Shown here in pieces: positions 46,921-54,947 of a stretch of DNA of 64,000 nt (position 1 is the stretch's first letter; each line of letters starts with the position of its first letter). The notes beneath the pieces were generated by a model. It had not been told where the DNA came from and did no database searches. It was given only the letters and a program-made list of their open reading frames with translations. Position numbers and translations under genes: made by a program. This DNA comes from Synechocystis sp. PCC 6714. Its GTDB lineage: Bacteria > Cyanobacteriota > Cyanobacteriia > Cyanobacteriales > Microcystaceae. The stretch spans positions 496,001 to 560,000 of the forward strand of contig NZ_CP007542.1 of assembly GCF_000478825.2 (NCBI RefSeq), read 5' to 3'.

Positions 46921-48318
46921 TTATTTAATGCGAGCATCATAAAACCCTCTAAACCCTTTCCACACCTCCCCACCTTGTCTAACATTATTGTTGGCTAAAC
47001 ATACCCAGTATTCGTTCATTTCATCATTGTTAGCATATTTTGGCAAAGGGAATTTTTCCATAGATTGCAAAAAAGATAATTGCTCTGAAGATAGCATTGG
47101 ACATTTTTTTTGGTATTCAATTTGAGATAAATCCTGCATTGTTAATTTTATATTTAATTCCACAACTTCACCAAATTTTAAAATTATGGGGCTAAAGACA
47201 ACACCCATCCAGATAAATGTCAATAAAAAGTTTACTTTAGTGAAAAACTTTGAAAGTTTAAATGCGAGCCAAACAAAACCCAAAGGAACAAGAGCCATGG
47301 ATGCGACCCATTGTCTAGTCATTATCCAATAATTACTCCTGTAAGAAATATAAGATATAAAAACTGATATTATTAGAGCGAAAGTTATTAGAAGAATGGG
47401 AGTTGTAATCTCTTTAATATAAATTTGCTTATATTTTGGTAAATAAAGAACAACTAAAACAGAAATAAGACTTATGAAAATCACCGGATATATTAGCTTT
47501 TGTAAAAATTCAAAGTGAGTTAATTCAAAAAATACTTGTAGCAGTTTATCTATTTTTATCCATTCAAAAGGATCGAATGATGTTTTAGCAGTGGGGTTTC
47601 CCCTTAACCAAGTTAGTGATCCAACTAAAATAAATAACCCTGATCCAAATAAACATAAAGGAACATTAATATGCTCTAAAATAGATTTAATGGAAATTTC
47701 TTGTTCTGTTTCAATTAGTTTTTGTAAATATGTAAATAGTATTATTCCTAACCAATAAAGGCAAAAATATGGATGGAAAAGAATTCCCATTGAAATGGAA
47801 AGTATTCCAAAAATTTTAAAAATTAATTTAGATCTTACATCCAAAAGAGTACTGTAATAAGCAAGACTACAAACAACAGAAGAAACTAATGGCATATATG
47901 GTCTTGCTTCGCCAACAAAGTACATTAACTGAGTCTGAGAAGATAAGGCAACAATGCCCATAAATTGCCACAGAAATGGCATCTCCCAAAGACGAAAAAG
48001 ATAAAGTACTGCTAACATCATCGCTAAACCAGAAAATAGACTAGGAAATCTTAGCCAAAAAGTATTAGCTCCAAATATTTGCATTAACCAGTAGTCAATA
48101 AGCATATAAATACCTGTTTGGCCGTGATTAATTCCTAATATAGACTGGCGGATGACTTGCCAAGATTCTCCGGTTGTTTGGTATGCTCCCAAAGCAAAAT
48201 GTAAAAATTCATCTATCCAAAGTGGTCTGCCAAAAGATGAATACAGAGCCAGACAAAATAAACAAAAAACGAATAAAGTAACATAATAAATATTGAAATT
48301 AGTTAGTTTAACTCTCAT
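46921..48318 (-). CDS. Membrane glycosyltransferase of the GT39/GT83 type
   Basis: 465 residues with around ten membrane helices. The first loop motif PLWIDEFLHFALGAY carries the Asp-Glu pair expected of polyprenyl-phosphate-sugar-dependent transferases (PMT/ArnT-like, GT-C fold). The C-terminal ~70 residues are soluble. It probably transfers a sugar from a lipid carrier outside the membrane. Last gene of a three-gene A/T-rich cluster with a methyltransferase and a GT2 enzyme that could make the lipid-linked donor. Acceptor unknown. Confidence 0.82.
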   Translation of the reverse strand: MRVKLTNFNIYYVTLFVFCLFCLALYSSFGRPLWIDEFLHFALGAYQTTGESWQVIRQSILGINHGQTGIYMLIDYWLMQIFGANTFWLRFPSLFSGLAMMLAVLYLFRLWEMPFLWQFMGIVALSSQTQLMYFVGEARPYMPLVSSVVCSLAYYSTLLDVRSKLIFKIFGILSISMGILFHPYFCLYWLGIILFTYLQKLIETEQEISIKSILEHINVPLCLFGSGLFILVGSLTWLRGNPTAKTSFDPFEWIKIDKLLQVFFELTHFEFLQKLIYPVIFISLISVLVVLYLPKYKQIYIKEITTPILLITFALIISVFISYISYRSNYWIMTRQWVASMALVPLGFVWLAFKLSKFFTKVNFLLTFIWMGVVFSPIILKFGEVVELNIKLTMQDLSQIEYQKKCPMLSSEQLSFLQSMEKFPLPKYANNDEMNEYWVCLANNNVRQGGEVWKGFRGFYDARIK

Positions 48319-48337
48319 GACTTTTTGTTTAATGTAA

Positions 48338-49033
48338 TTAAAATTTTTTCCATACAGCTAAAATAGACTTGCCAAATTTATACTTCAATATGGGATCAAA
48401 GACTTTTGAAACTGGAATCATCCATGTATCCCATAGTTTGACTTGTTGTAAAGTTGGTATGCTTTGTTTTAAAAAATGATTACTTGCCGAGGCAATTAAT
48501 CCAACAGAATCAATATATTTTAAGTTGACTAACCTAAGTTCTGGTGGTGTTAATCGTTTGATCGTTTGACGATTATATCGGCGGAAGTGACCTACGGATT
48601 TATCAAAAGGGGAAAATAACCACTGGTGGGCTGGAGCTAATACAACTAAAAAGCCCCCTGATCTCAAATTTGCCGTTGCTCGCTTAATTTCAGCAAAGTC
48701 ATCTTCAATATGTTCTAAGACATCAATATAAATGATTGAATCAAAACAATAGTCAAATGAAATATTAGCTAGTGAACCATGTTTAATTTCACAAATTTGT
48801 GGAAGATTTTTTTCTGATTTAAGCATATCAATCATCAATTCATCTGGCTCTAAGCAGACCCACTTTTGTTGGTTCTGACTGCAAAGTATTTTAGTTGTAC
48901 TTCCAATGCCAGCCCCTACTTCTAATACATTTTCACCTAAATATGAGTAAATTATTCTATGATAATAGTTTTTCCAATTTCTGGCTAATCTAAATAATTC
49001 TAGCTCAGAGCCAACGTAGCTATAATTTTCCAT
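48338..49033 (-). CDS. Class I SAM-dependent methyltransferase
   Basis: 231 residues. Motif I VLEVGAGIGSTTKILC, acidic loop CLEPDELM, motif II/III DSIIYIDVLEHIEDDFAEI and GGFLVVLAPAHQWLF. The family is close to methyltransferases found in surface-polysaccharide loci (Methyltransf_11/23 type). It lies 3 bases from the GT2 gene end and 19 bases from the GT39 gene start, so one transcript is likely. Substrate unknown; a sugar or lipid-linked glycan is likely. Confidence 0.87.
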   Translation of the reverse strand: MENYSYVGSELELFRLARNWKNYYHRIIYSYLGENVLEVGAGIGSTTKILCSQNQQKWVCLEPDELMIDMLKSEKNLPQICEIKHGSLANISFDYCFDSIIYIDVLEHIEDDFAEIKRATANLRSGGFLVVLAPAHQWLFSPFDKSVGHFRRYNRQTIKRLTPPELRLVNLKYIDSVGLIASASNHFLKQSIPTLQQVKLWDTWMIPVSKVFDPILKYKFGKSILAVWKKF

Positions 49034-49036
49034 AGG

Positions 49037-50044
49037 TTAGAAAATATCCTCTACTGATAATATAAAATAAGAATAATCTCTACTTGGTATAAAACCGATA
49101 TTATTGCGTCCTACTAAAACTAAAAAGATAAATGAAAGCGCAATCATAAATACTTGTAAAATAAGAGATAATAAGATAGTTACTATGTAAGAAGTCCATC
49201 CAGGTATAGCAAGGTTTGTGGTTAAGCGGATTCCCACAACTATGAGTATGGCTATTATCATCAAACAGATCATCATACAGGAAACTATTAATAAACGAAC
49301 TCCAACTATTTCACCATGAACAGAGATTGCACTTAAACCATGGGTAATAAGCGATGTAAAGTTCATTTGAGATTTACCGTAATAACGAGTCCCTCGACGG
49401 GTATTTATATCATCATTCATCAACTTTGATTTTAGAACACCTGCAGCATAATGATTCCACAATTCGGAAACAACTACTAATCTATGGAGCAGATTAAATG
49501 GAATGATGCTAAAGTTGCCAACCCTAATATCAAAACCAGTTAATAAATGGTAGGTTGTATAATATGCGCGATAGAATAATTTAAACAGAAATGATTCTGA
49601 TCTCTGGCTTCGGCGGGCAAAAATAATTTTTCTGTAGTCGTTTTCCACACATTTTTGAATTAGAGCAATACAATCTTGAGGTGTATCCTCGCCATCTGCA
49701 TCCATAACTAAGACCATATCTCCTGAGTAAAAAGCTTCAGTATAGGCTAACCCGATAGTTATCGCGCGTTGATGACCGATATTCCTTTTGAGTCGAAGAA
49801 TTTTAAAATTTTTGATTGCTCGCAAACCCATATTGTCAAATAGTCTTTGTTCTTCTGGGAAATTTGACGCATCGTCGACTACTAATATACTTGCCAAAAT
49901 TTTGTAACGAGTTAGTAGAGTATCTAAATCTTCTAATAGTTTTCTGACAGATTTCCAATCATTAAAAACCGGAATAATAAAAATAACCTCTTGAGAGTTA
50001 TCTTCTGTTGAGATAAAATTATCATGAAATTCTATGTTAAACAT
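49037..50044 (-). CDS. GT2 glycosyltransferase (polyprenyl-phosphate sugar synthase type)
   Basis: 335 residues. GT-A domain with IIPVFNDWKSVRKLLEDL, LVVDDASNF and the DxD site VMDADGEDTP; two C-terminal membrane helices follow (VRLLIVSCMMICLMIIAILIVVG and a second near 290-315), as in DPM1/GtrB-type enzymes that load a sugar on undecaprenyl phosphate. It would then feed the GT39-type transferase of the cluster. First gene of the cluster; the truncated di-iron gene lies 51 bases upstream. Confidence 0.87.
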   Translation of the reverse strand: MFNIEFHDNFISTEDNSQEVIFIIPVFNDWKSVRKLLEDLDTLLTRYKILASILVVDDASNFPEEQRLFDNMGLRAIKNFKILRLKRNIGHQRAITIGLAYTEAFYSGDMVLVMDADGEDTPQDCIALIQKCVENDYRKIIFARRSQRSESFLFKLFYRAYYTTYHLLTGFDIRVGNFSIIPFNLLHRLVVVSELWNHYAAGVLKSKLMNDDINTRRGTRYYGKSQMNFTSLITHGLSAISVHGEIVGVRLLIVSCMMICLMIIAILIVVGIRLTTNLAIPGWTSYIVTILLSLILQVFMIALSFIFLVLVGRNNIGFIPSRDYSYFILSVEDIF

Positions 50045-50095
50045 AAACTTTATTGAACTTATTTATTTGATTAATCAAGACCAAGAAAAGAACTC

Positions 50096-50677
50096 CTATA
50101 ATTTCTGAATAATTTTTCTATAGCTTCCCAGCCGATGGTGTTGAATAGGTTCCTTCTCTGTGTTAGTTGATTGTTGTTGAATGATGAATTTTGCTGACTT
50201 TTTTAAGATTTTTTCTGAAACTTTAGTTGAGTTACGCCTATTTGCAACCAAATGATCTGGTGTATATTTAATCGATTTTTTTAATATTTTCAATTTTTTC
50301 AATCCTGGCGATCGCCGATGAAAATCTTCATCCATAGCGACAAAATCTAGCCCGGACAAACAACGATAAACCCGCCGCAGAGCTTGATAATGTTTTTGTT
50401 CATCTCCCAGCCATCGGGGTAATAAAGCTAAAAAATCTGGGGATAATTCCTGTGAATGAGATAATAAATAATCAGATAAAAATTGAGCATCCCCTTCAGA
50501 ATAAACATCTCGACTTAGTAAAATACAAAAATTATCTTTTAACTGAGCTTGCCCACCATTAAAAGTATTTATCGGTAGTTGATAATCCCTGGTAAATATT
50601 TGGTCCACATCCCAATCATTTAAGCAAATTTTTTGGCTGTGATTTATTGGATTATTGTCCAAATCAATAATTTTCAT
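50096..50677 (-). pseudogene. 3'-truncated paralogue of the ferritin-like di-iron gene
   Basis: 193 residues from the ATG at 50677. Colinear with the complete protein (46031-46840) through residue ~124: shared DNFCILLSRDVYSEGDAQFL, SPDFLALLPRWLGDEQKHYQAL and RRSPG. Glu61 and ExxH at 93-96 are kept. After the RRSPG codons, which are formed by a HIP1 site (50307-50316), the sequence changes completely to a Lys/Ser-rich tail and ends, so the second half of the iron site is missing. It probably does not bind a di-iron centre. It lies 36 bases after the glutathionylspermidine-synthase-like gene and 51 bases before the inserted glycosyltransferase cluster. Confidence 0.78.
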
Positions 50678-50713
50678 AATCAATCACTTATCCTAAGCTT
50701 TAACACAGATTAT

Positions 50714-52057
50714 TTAACCAATTGATAAAAATTCTTCTGCCACGATATGGGGAATAATCAAACAATGACGACCTGTAATTTGAGAAGTATCTCCCCGTAA
50801 AATAATGCCAGCCGCCGTATCATCAATAACCCAACTCCCCACCATGTAGTGATAGTCAAAGGCCTGGGGCAGTTCAATATATTCTTGGATAATAAAACCC
50901 TCTTCACCATAACCATAGGTAGGCCGTTTTTCCACTGCTCCGGCCCCCAACTCAATGGAAACACCAATGCCTTCCATACCTAACAAAGGTTTACGAACGT
51001 GTAAACCCTGCAATAGTAAACGGGTTGCTTCGAGGGAAATATCGCTCTCAAAATAAGTGGGCAGGAGATATTGAGCATACTCACTATCTTTAAACCGTTG
51101 CCAAATTAAAGCCATCGCCCCTTTGTTAGATAAAATTTGTTTCCATAAAGGTTCAATTACTTTTGTATCTCCCACGGCTAGGCGTTGGGCTAACGCCTCA
51201 GTGCAGCCAGCATTGGCCATATCATTTTGCAAATCTGACCAGTCATACATTTTCCATAAAATTGGAATTCTTTCGTTAGCATGGTCAATGAAATAACCAT
51301 CTTCATCTAAACCCAAACCCCTTTGAGTTAATTGACCCCGATCATTTTCTAAACCCCTTAGATAAACCAATTGGGTGTAAACATTTTCATCCACCTCATC
51401 GTGGAGAATTTGGATTAATTGCATTGCCATTTCACTATCTTCTTCTAGTTGTTCATCTACCAGAAAGGAAATGCCTGTGCGGAGTAAATCATATTCTTCA
51501 TAAATTCTGCGCCATTGCCCCGCCGTTCTTTCCCAATATTCATTAAACTGACTAGCATTGGCCGGTAAAGCATAGGCCCCTTGATTGTGGTTGCGTTGGT
51601 AGTCCACTAACCAATTCCATTGGTAAACCGTTTCCGCTCCCAACAGTGGCGTTTCCCCATTAATTTCAATTAATTTAATCTGACCATCTTCGGTGACCAC
51701 TAGATCAAAACGGGTAGCTAAACTTAAATCCTCCACCGGGTCGGTGCGATGCCAACTATTTTTCAGGGCAGGCCAATATTCAGGGCGAATTTTTAGCTGG
51801 GCCAATCTTGCGTCAACGGCAGAGTCATCATCCTCATCAAAAAACCAGTCCAGAAATTCCACACACATTTGCCATAGTTTTTCACTAGCAATGGCGATCG
51901 CCGTTTCTTCTTGGGGGGTGAATTGGATGGCAAAGGGTTGGGGTAGGGCTTCCACCCAATATTTTTGGGCTGGATCACTGAGCACATCAGCTTGGTAAGC
52001 ATTATCCTGAATATGTTGGCGCCAGCGGGGACGACGGCTAATTTTTATCGGTTGCAT
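50714..52057 (-). CDS. Glutathionylspermidine synthase-family ATP-grasp protein (YgiC-like)
   Basis: 447 residues of the GSP_synth family: an ATP-grasp amide ligase related to the C-terminal half of glutathionylspermidine synthase and to E. coli YgiC/YjfC. Family landmarks: TRFDLVVTEDGQIKLIEINGETPLLGAE (metal/ATP), ILWKMYDWSDLQND, HVRKPLLGMEGIGVSIE, EEGFIIQEYIELP and the C-terminal GRHCLIIPHIVAEEFLS. It probably joins a carboxylate to an amine; the substrates are not known for YgiC. The ATG overlaps the stop of the YgiB-like gene by one base (TAATG), so the two are coupled, as ygiB-ygiC are in E. coli. Confidence 0.92.
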   Translation of the reverse strand: MQPIKISRRPRWRQHIQDNAYQADVLSDPAQKYWVEALPQPFAIQFTPQEETAIAIASEKLWQMCVEFLDWFFDEDDDSAVDARLAQLKIRPEYWPALKNSWHRTDPVEDLSLATRFDLVVTEDGQIKLIEINGETPLLGAETVYQWNWLVDYQRNHNQGAYALPANASQFNEYWERTAGQWRRIYEEYDLLRTGISFLVDEQLEEDSEMAMQLIQILHDEVDENVYTQLVYLRGLENDRGQLTQRGLGLDEDGYFIDHANERIPILWKMYDWSDLQNDMANAGCTEALAQRLAVGDTKVIEPLWKQILSNKGAMALIWQRFKDSEYAQYLLPTYFESDISLEATRLLLQGLHVRKPLLGMEGIGVSIELGAGAVEKRPTYGYGEEGFIIQEYIELPQAFDYHYMVGSWVIDDTAAGIILRGDTSQITGRHCLIIPHIVAEEFLSIG

Positions 52058-52806
52058 TATTTACCTCCCCGGCCAGTGCCCTTAAAAGTAGAACCAAAAC
52101 CCTTATTGCTACTGCGGCCTGAAATAGTGCCCTTCGCGGCGGTGCCCGATGGCCTAGGGGGAGCGGGGGCAGTGACAGCTTTGGAAGTGGAAACTTTGCC
52201 CGTGGTAGTGCGGGGCACACTAACGCCATTGGGGGTAATTAACTGATCCGGATTTGTCCCCCGATACACAATGGATGGTTGCAACACCCGCCGTTGTACC
52301 CCGCCAGAGTAGATGTAGGTGTAATTACTGCCGTAGGGATAAAAGTAAGCTCCGCCAAAAATCGGACGATAACCGCTGGTGTGGTAGCCACTGGGGGTAG
52401 GCTCACAAATTACCCCATCATTTTGACAATCGGCTCGACTACCATAAACCGGGGCATTCCGTTGGTGTTCCTCCTGGGCCGCTTTCATTTGGGCTTCGCA
52501 ATCTTCGGGCCGAATGGGAGGAGGTGTGGGGGCGTTGGTCAATTTGCCCGCTTTATGGGCTTCCGTCAGGGCTTTATACTCATTGGCCTGATTGGCCATA
52601 TCCTTTTTGCATTCCGCCACGCTGGTGTAGTAAAGGGCTTCAATTTTTTCTTTACTTTCAGCAGCGCCACCCTGGTTGGTTTTGGGATTATTGTCTTTAC
52701 AACTGGTGCTTACCATGGCCAACACCGCGACCATCGCTAGATATTGCCTAACCTGTTTACGATAAATGGGCCGAGAAATGTTATCGGGGAAATGATTTGG
52801 TTCCAT
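52057..52806 (-). CDS. YgiB-like (DUF1190) lipoprotein-like protein
   Basis: 249 residues. A hydrophobic segment (YLAMVAVLAMVSTSCKDN) ends in a Cys preceded by VSTS, resembling a lipobox-type cleavage site. Two Cys-containing segments (SVAECKKDM, DCEAQMKAA; SRADCQNDG, ICEPTPSG) and a Tyr/Gly-rich region (GGAYFYPYGSNYTYIYSGG) follow; the C-terminus is Ser/Gly/Thr rich. The pattern of paired Cys, QMKAAQ and a glycine-rich end matches DUF1190/YgiB. The YgiC-like ligase gene follows immediately. This is the first gene of the ancestral operon. Confidence 0.82.
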   Translation of the reverse strand: MEPNHFPDNISRPIYRKQVRQYLAMVAVLAMVSTSCKDNNPKTNQGGAAESKEKIEALYYTSVAECKKDMANQANEYKALTEAHKAGKLTNAPTPPPIRPEDCEAQMKAAQEEHQRNAPVYGSRADCQNDGVICEPTPSGYHTSGYRPIFGGAYFYPYGSNYTYIYSGGVQRRVLQPSIVYRGTNPDQLITPNGVSVPRTTTGKVSTSKAVTAPAPPRPSGTAAKGTISGRSSNKGFGSTFKGTGRGGK

Positions 52807-53027
52807 GGCGATCGCCGGGTTAGGCAGTAATGATGGAGTTATTGTATTGAGATTTTCTGGGGATAAACTAATCGGTAAAAATTATTTACGAAAGAATCAC
52901 AAAGATTGACTAATTTCAGCGCCATTGGTGCCAAATACGAGTTTTGAATAGGGTTGATAGGGGTCGGGGATTGTTAAGCTAGGGAAATATGGACTGCTAA
53001 ATTGTCATTCAATCTTGAGAAAACACC

Positions 53028-53510
53028 GTGCTAGACGAACAAGCCAAGAAAACCCTCCTACGCAAAATTCCCCACGGCCTCTACGTCTGTGGTGTTAGGT
53101 CCGGAGAGGAGGCCAATGGTTTCACCGCCAGTTGGGTGATGCAGGGTTCCTTTGACCCCCCCCTGGTGGTTAACTGTGTGCGCTCTGATTCCATTTCCCA
53201 TCGGCTATTGCAGGAAAGCGGCCAGTTTGCCCTCAGTTTTCTGGCGGCGGACCAAAAAGATGTAGCAGCGCAATTCTTTAAGCCCCAACGACGGGTGGGG
53301 GACAAGTTTGAAAATTTTGACGTGCTTGATGCCCCCGAAACCGGTTGTCCTGTGCTCAAAGACTGCCTCGGTTATGTGGAATGCCGAGTGGTGGGGTCTG
53401 TAGCCCACGGCGATCACACCGTTTTTGTTGGTGAAGTCATTGGCGCCCAAGTCTTTAATGAGGGCAAGCCCCTATTACTAGAAAGCACCGGCTGGAACTA
53501 CGGCGGCTAG
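53028..53510 (+). CDS. Flavin reductase-like (FMN-binding split-barrel) protein
   Basis: 160 residues from a GTG at 53028. The fold is that of NADH:FMN oxidoreductases, as in the C-terminal module of cyanobacterial flavodiiron proteins. Motifs: IPHGLYVCGVRSGEEANGFTASWVMQGSFDPPLVVNCV at the start and GDHTVFVGEVIGAQV near the end. Cytoplasmic. It probably reduces free FMN/FAD or acts as an electron-transfer partner. It stands alone, divergent from the ygiB-like gene and convergent with sbcD. Confidence 0.87.
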   Translation: MLDEQAKKTLLRKIPHGLYVCGVRSGEEANGFTASWVMQGSFDPPLVVNCVRSDSISHRLLQESGQFALSFLAADQKDVAAQFFKPQRRVGDKFENFDVLDAPETGCPVLKDCLGYVECRVVGSVAHGDHTVFVGEVIGAQVFNEGKPLLLESTGWNYGG

Positions 53511-53607
53511 TTAAGGCTAGCTAGATAGTTATTAGGTTAGACCCCTAAGAAGGTCTTTAAAACGCGCCTTGCTCCCCAAGTTTGGGGGAAACGAGACAAA
53601 AGTCTCA

Positions 53608-54858
53608 TCAATCCTCCACAGCTTCTAGCCAATTGTCCCCATTAGTATGGAGTAAATGCTCAGCCGCTTCCATTAAGTCAGGCATTAACTCTTTAATATC
53701 TTTTTTGTTTTCCAGGTAGGTTTTGAGGGCTACCAGGGGATCAAGGGCGGAACCTACCCCCAATTCTGGCAATCGCGGCCGGGCCAATTGGCTGACTAAT
53801 TCTGGGCGGATGGTGTAGGAATGGCTCGATTTCAAACCCTCCTGTAATTTGCGATTATCTATTTGTTCTAACTGTTCAGAGCGGATTTGGTAAATTAGCC
53901 GTACCACCGCACCATCAATGGTTGTTTTGGCGATCGCCATTAATAATTCAGCCTGGGGATCTTCGGCCTCCGTCACATCGACCTTAATGGTTTTAAAGGG
54001 ACGGGCGGGCAGGGGACAAAATTGCCAATTTACTTTTCCCTTGCCAATTTCCAGCCAAATATAGCCTTTATCTTCCTTTTCTTCACCAAAGTCCACCCGC
54101 TCAATGCTACCGGGATAAACAATGGGGGGATTGTTGTGGGGATTGAGATTTTGGTGTTTGTGGACATGGCCCAAAGCAATGTAATCAAATTCGGGCCGAT
54201 TAATTAAAGCTAGGGGAATAGTAAAACCTTTACCTACGGAGAGGGTTTTTTCTGCCCCAAAGGTGGCTCGATCCGCCATTAAATGCCCCAGCAAAATAGT
54301 GGGCAATTGGGGGTCTAGGCTCCGAATTTCTGCCTCCAAAATTGGCTGTAACTTTTTCAGTAAGAGCAAATTAATAGCTTCTAGGGATAACCCCTCCGTT
54401 TCCGGCCGGGTCAGCAGAGTGGAGCGGGTCAACCAAGGCAAGGTGATAATTTGTAGATCTCCATTGGCGCTGGGAATTAGATGGGTGCCAAGGCGATCGC
54501 CAACGATGAAGCCAGGTACCGCCAGGGTGCGATAGATGCAAAGACTAGCTCCCCCACTGCCCTGGGAATGCTGATCATGGTTGCCCACTAATAGGACAGT
54601 GGGAATATGGGCATCGGCCAAACGGCGAAATTCAGCCGCAAACGCTTCCTGAACGTAGGGGGGCGGGGTGGCATCGGGAAAAGCATCCCCCCCAAAGAGC
54701 ACCACATCCGCCGGCTCTTGAATTGCCCGGTCAATGCAAAGCCGTAAACTCTGGATGAAATCTTCTAACCTCGTATTTAGCCCCGTAGCCGGATTAATGT
54801 GCCCATGGGAAAAACCACTGCCCAGATGAATGTCAGAAAGATGCAGGACTTTTAACAT
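53608..54858 (-). CDS. sbcD: DNA repair exonuclease, SbcD/Mre11 family
   Basis: 416 residues of the metallophosphoesterase family. Metal-ligand motifs: SDIHLGS (residues 8-14), GGDAF, GNHDQH, and GHLMAD and GHVHKH later. Nuclease partner of SbcC (not in the window). 5' end at ATG 54858, upstream gene clpC on the same strand. A clear terminator (54889-54913) lies in the short gap, so sbcD probably needs its own promoter or read-through. Confidence 0.92.
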   Translation of the reverse strand: MLKVLHLSDIHLGSGFSHGHINPATGLNTRLEDFIQSLRLCIDRAIQEPADVVLFGGDAFPDATPPPYVQEAFAAEFRRLADAHIPTVLLVGNHDQHSQGSGGASLCIYRTLAVPGFIVGDRLGTHLIPSANGDLQIITLPWLTRSTLLTRPETEGLSLEAINLLLLKKLQPILEAEIRSLDPQLPTILLGHLMADRATFGAEKTLSVGKGFTIPLALINRPEFDYIALGHVHKHQNLNPHNNPPIVYPGSIERVDFGEEKEDKGYIWLEIGKGKVNWQFCPLPARPFKTIKVDVTEAEDPQAELLMAIAKTTIDGAVVRLIYQIRSEQLEQIDNRKLQEGLKSSHSYTIRPELVSQLARPRLPELGVGSALDPLVALKTYLENKKDIKELMPDLMEAAEHLLHTNGDNWLEAVED

Positions 54859-54887
54859 GGCAATAATCTTCCAATAATTCCAACAAA

Positions 54888-54916
54888 AAAGGGAAGACGT
54901 TTTGTCCTCCCTTCAT
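54888..54916 (-). terminator. Rho-independent terminator of clpC
   Basis: On the minus strand, an about ten-base-pair stem (54904-54913 with 54889-54898, one G-U pair), a loop of five bases, then a run of six T. It lies just downstream of clpC. Confidence 0.8.
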
Positions 54917-54947
54917 CCTATGGTAGTGGCCCACTGAGGGGAGCTAA

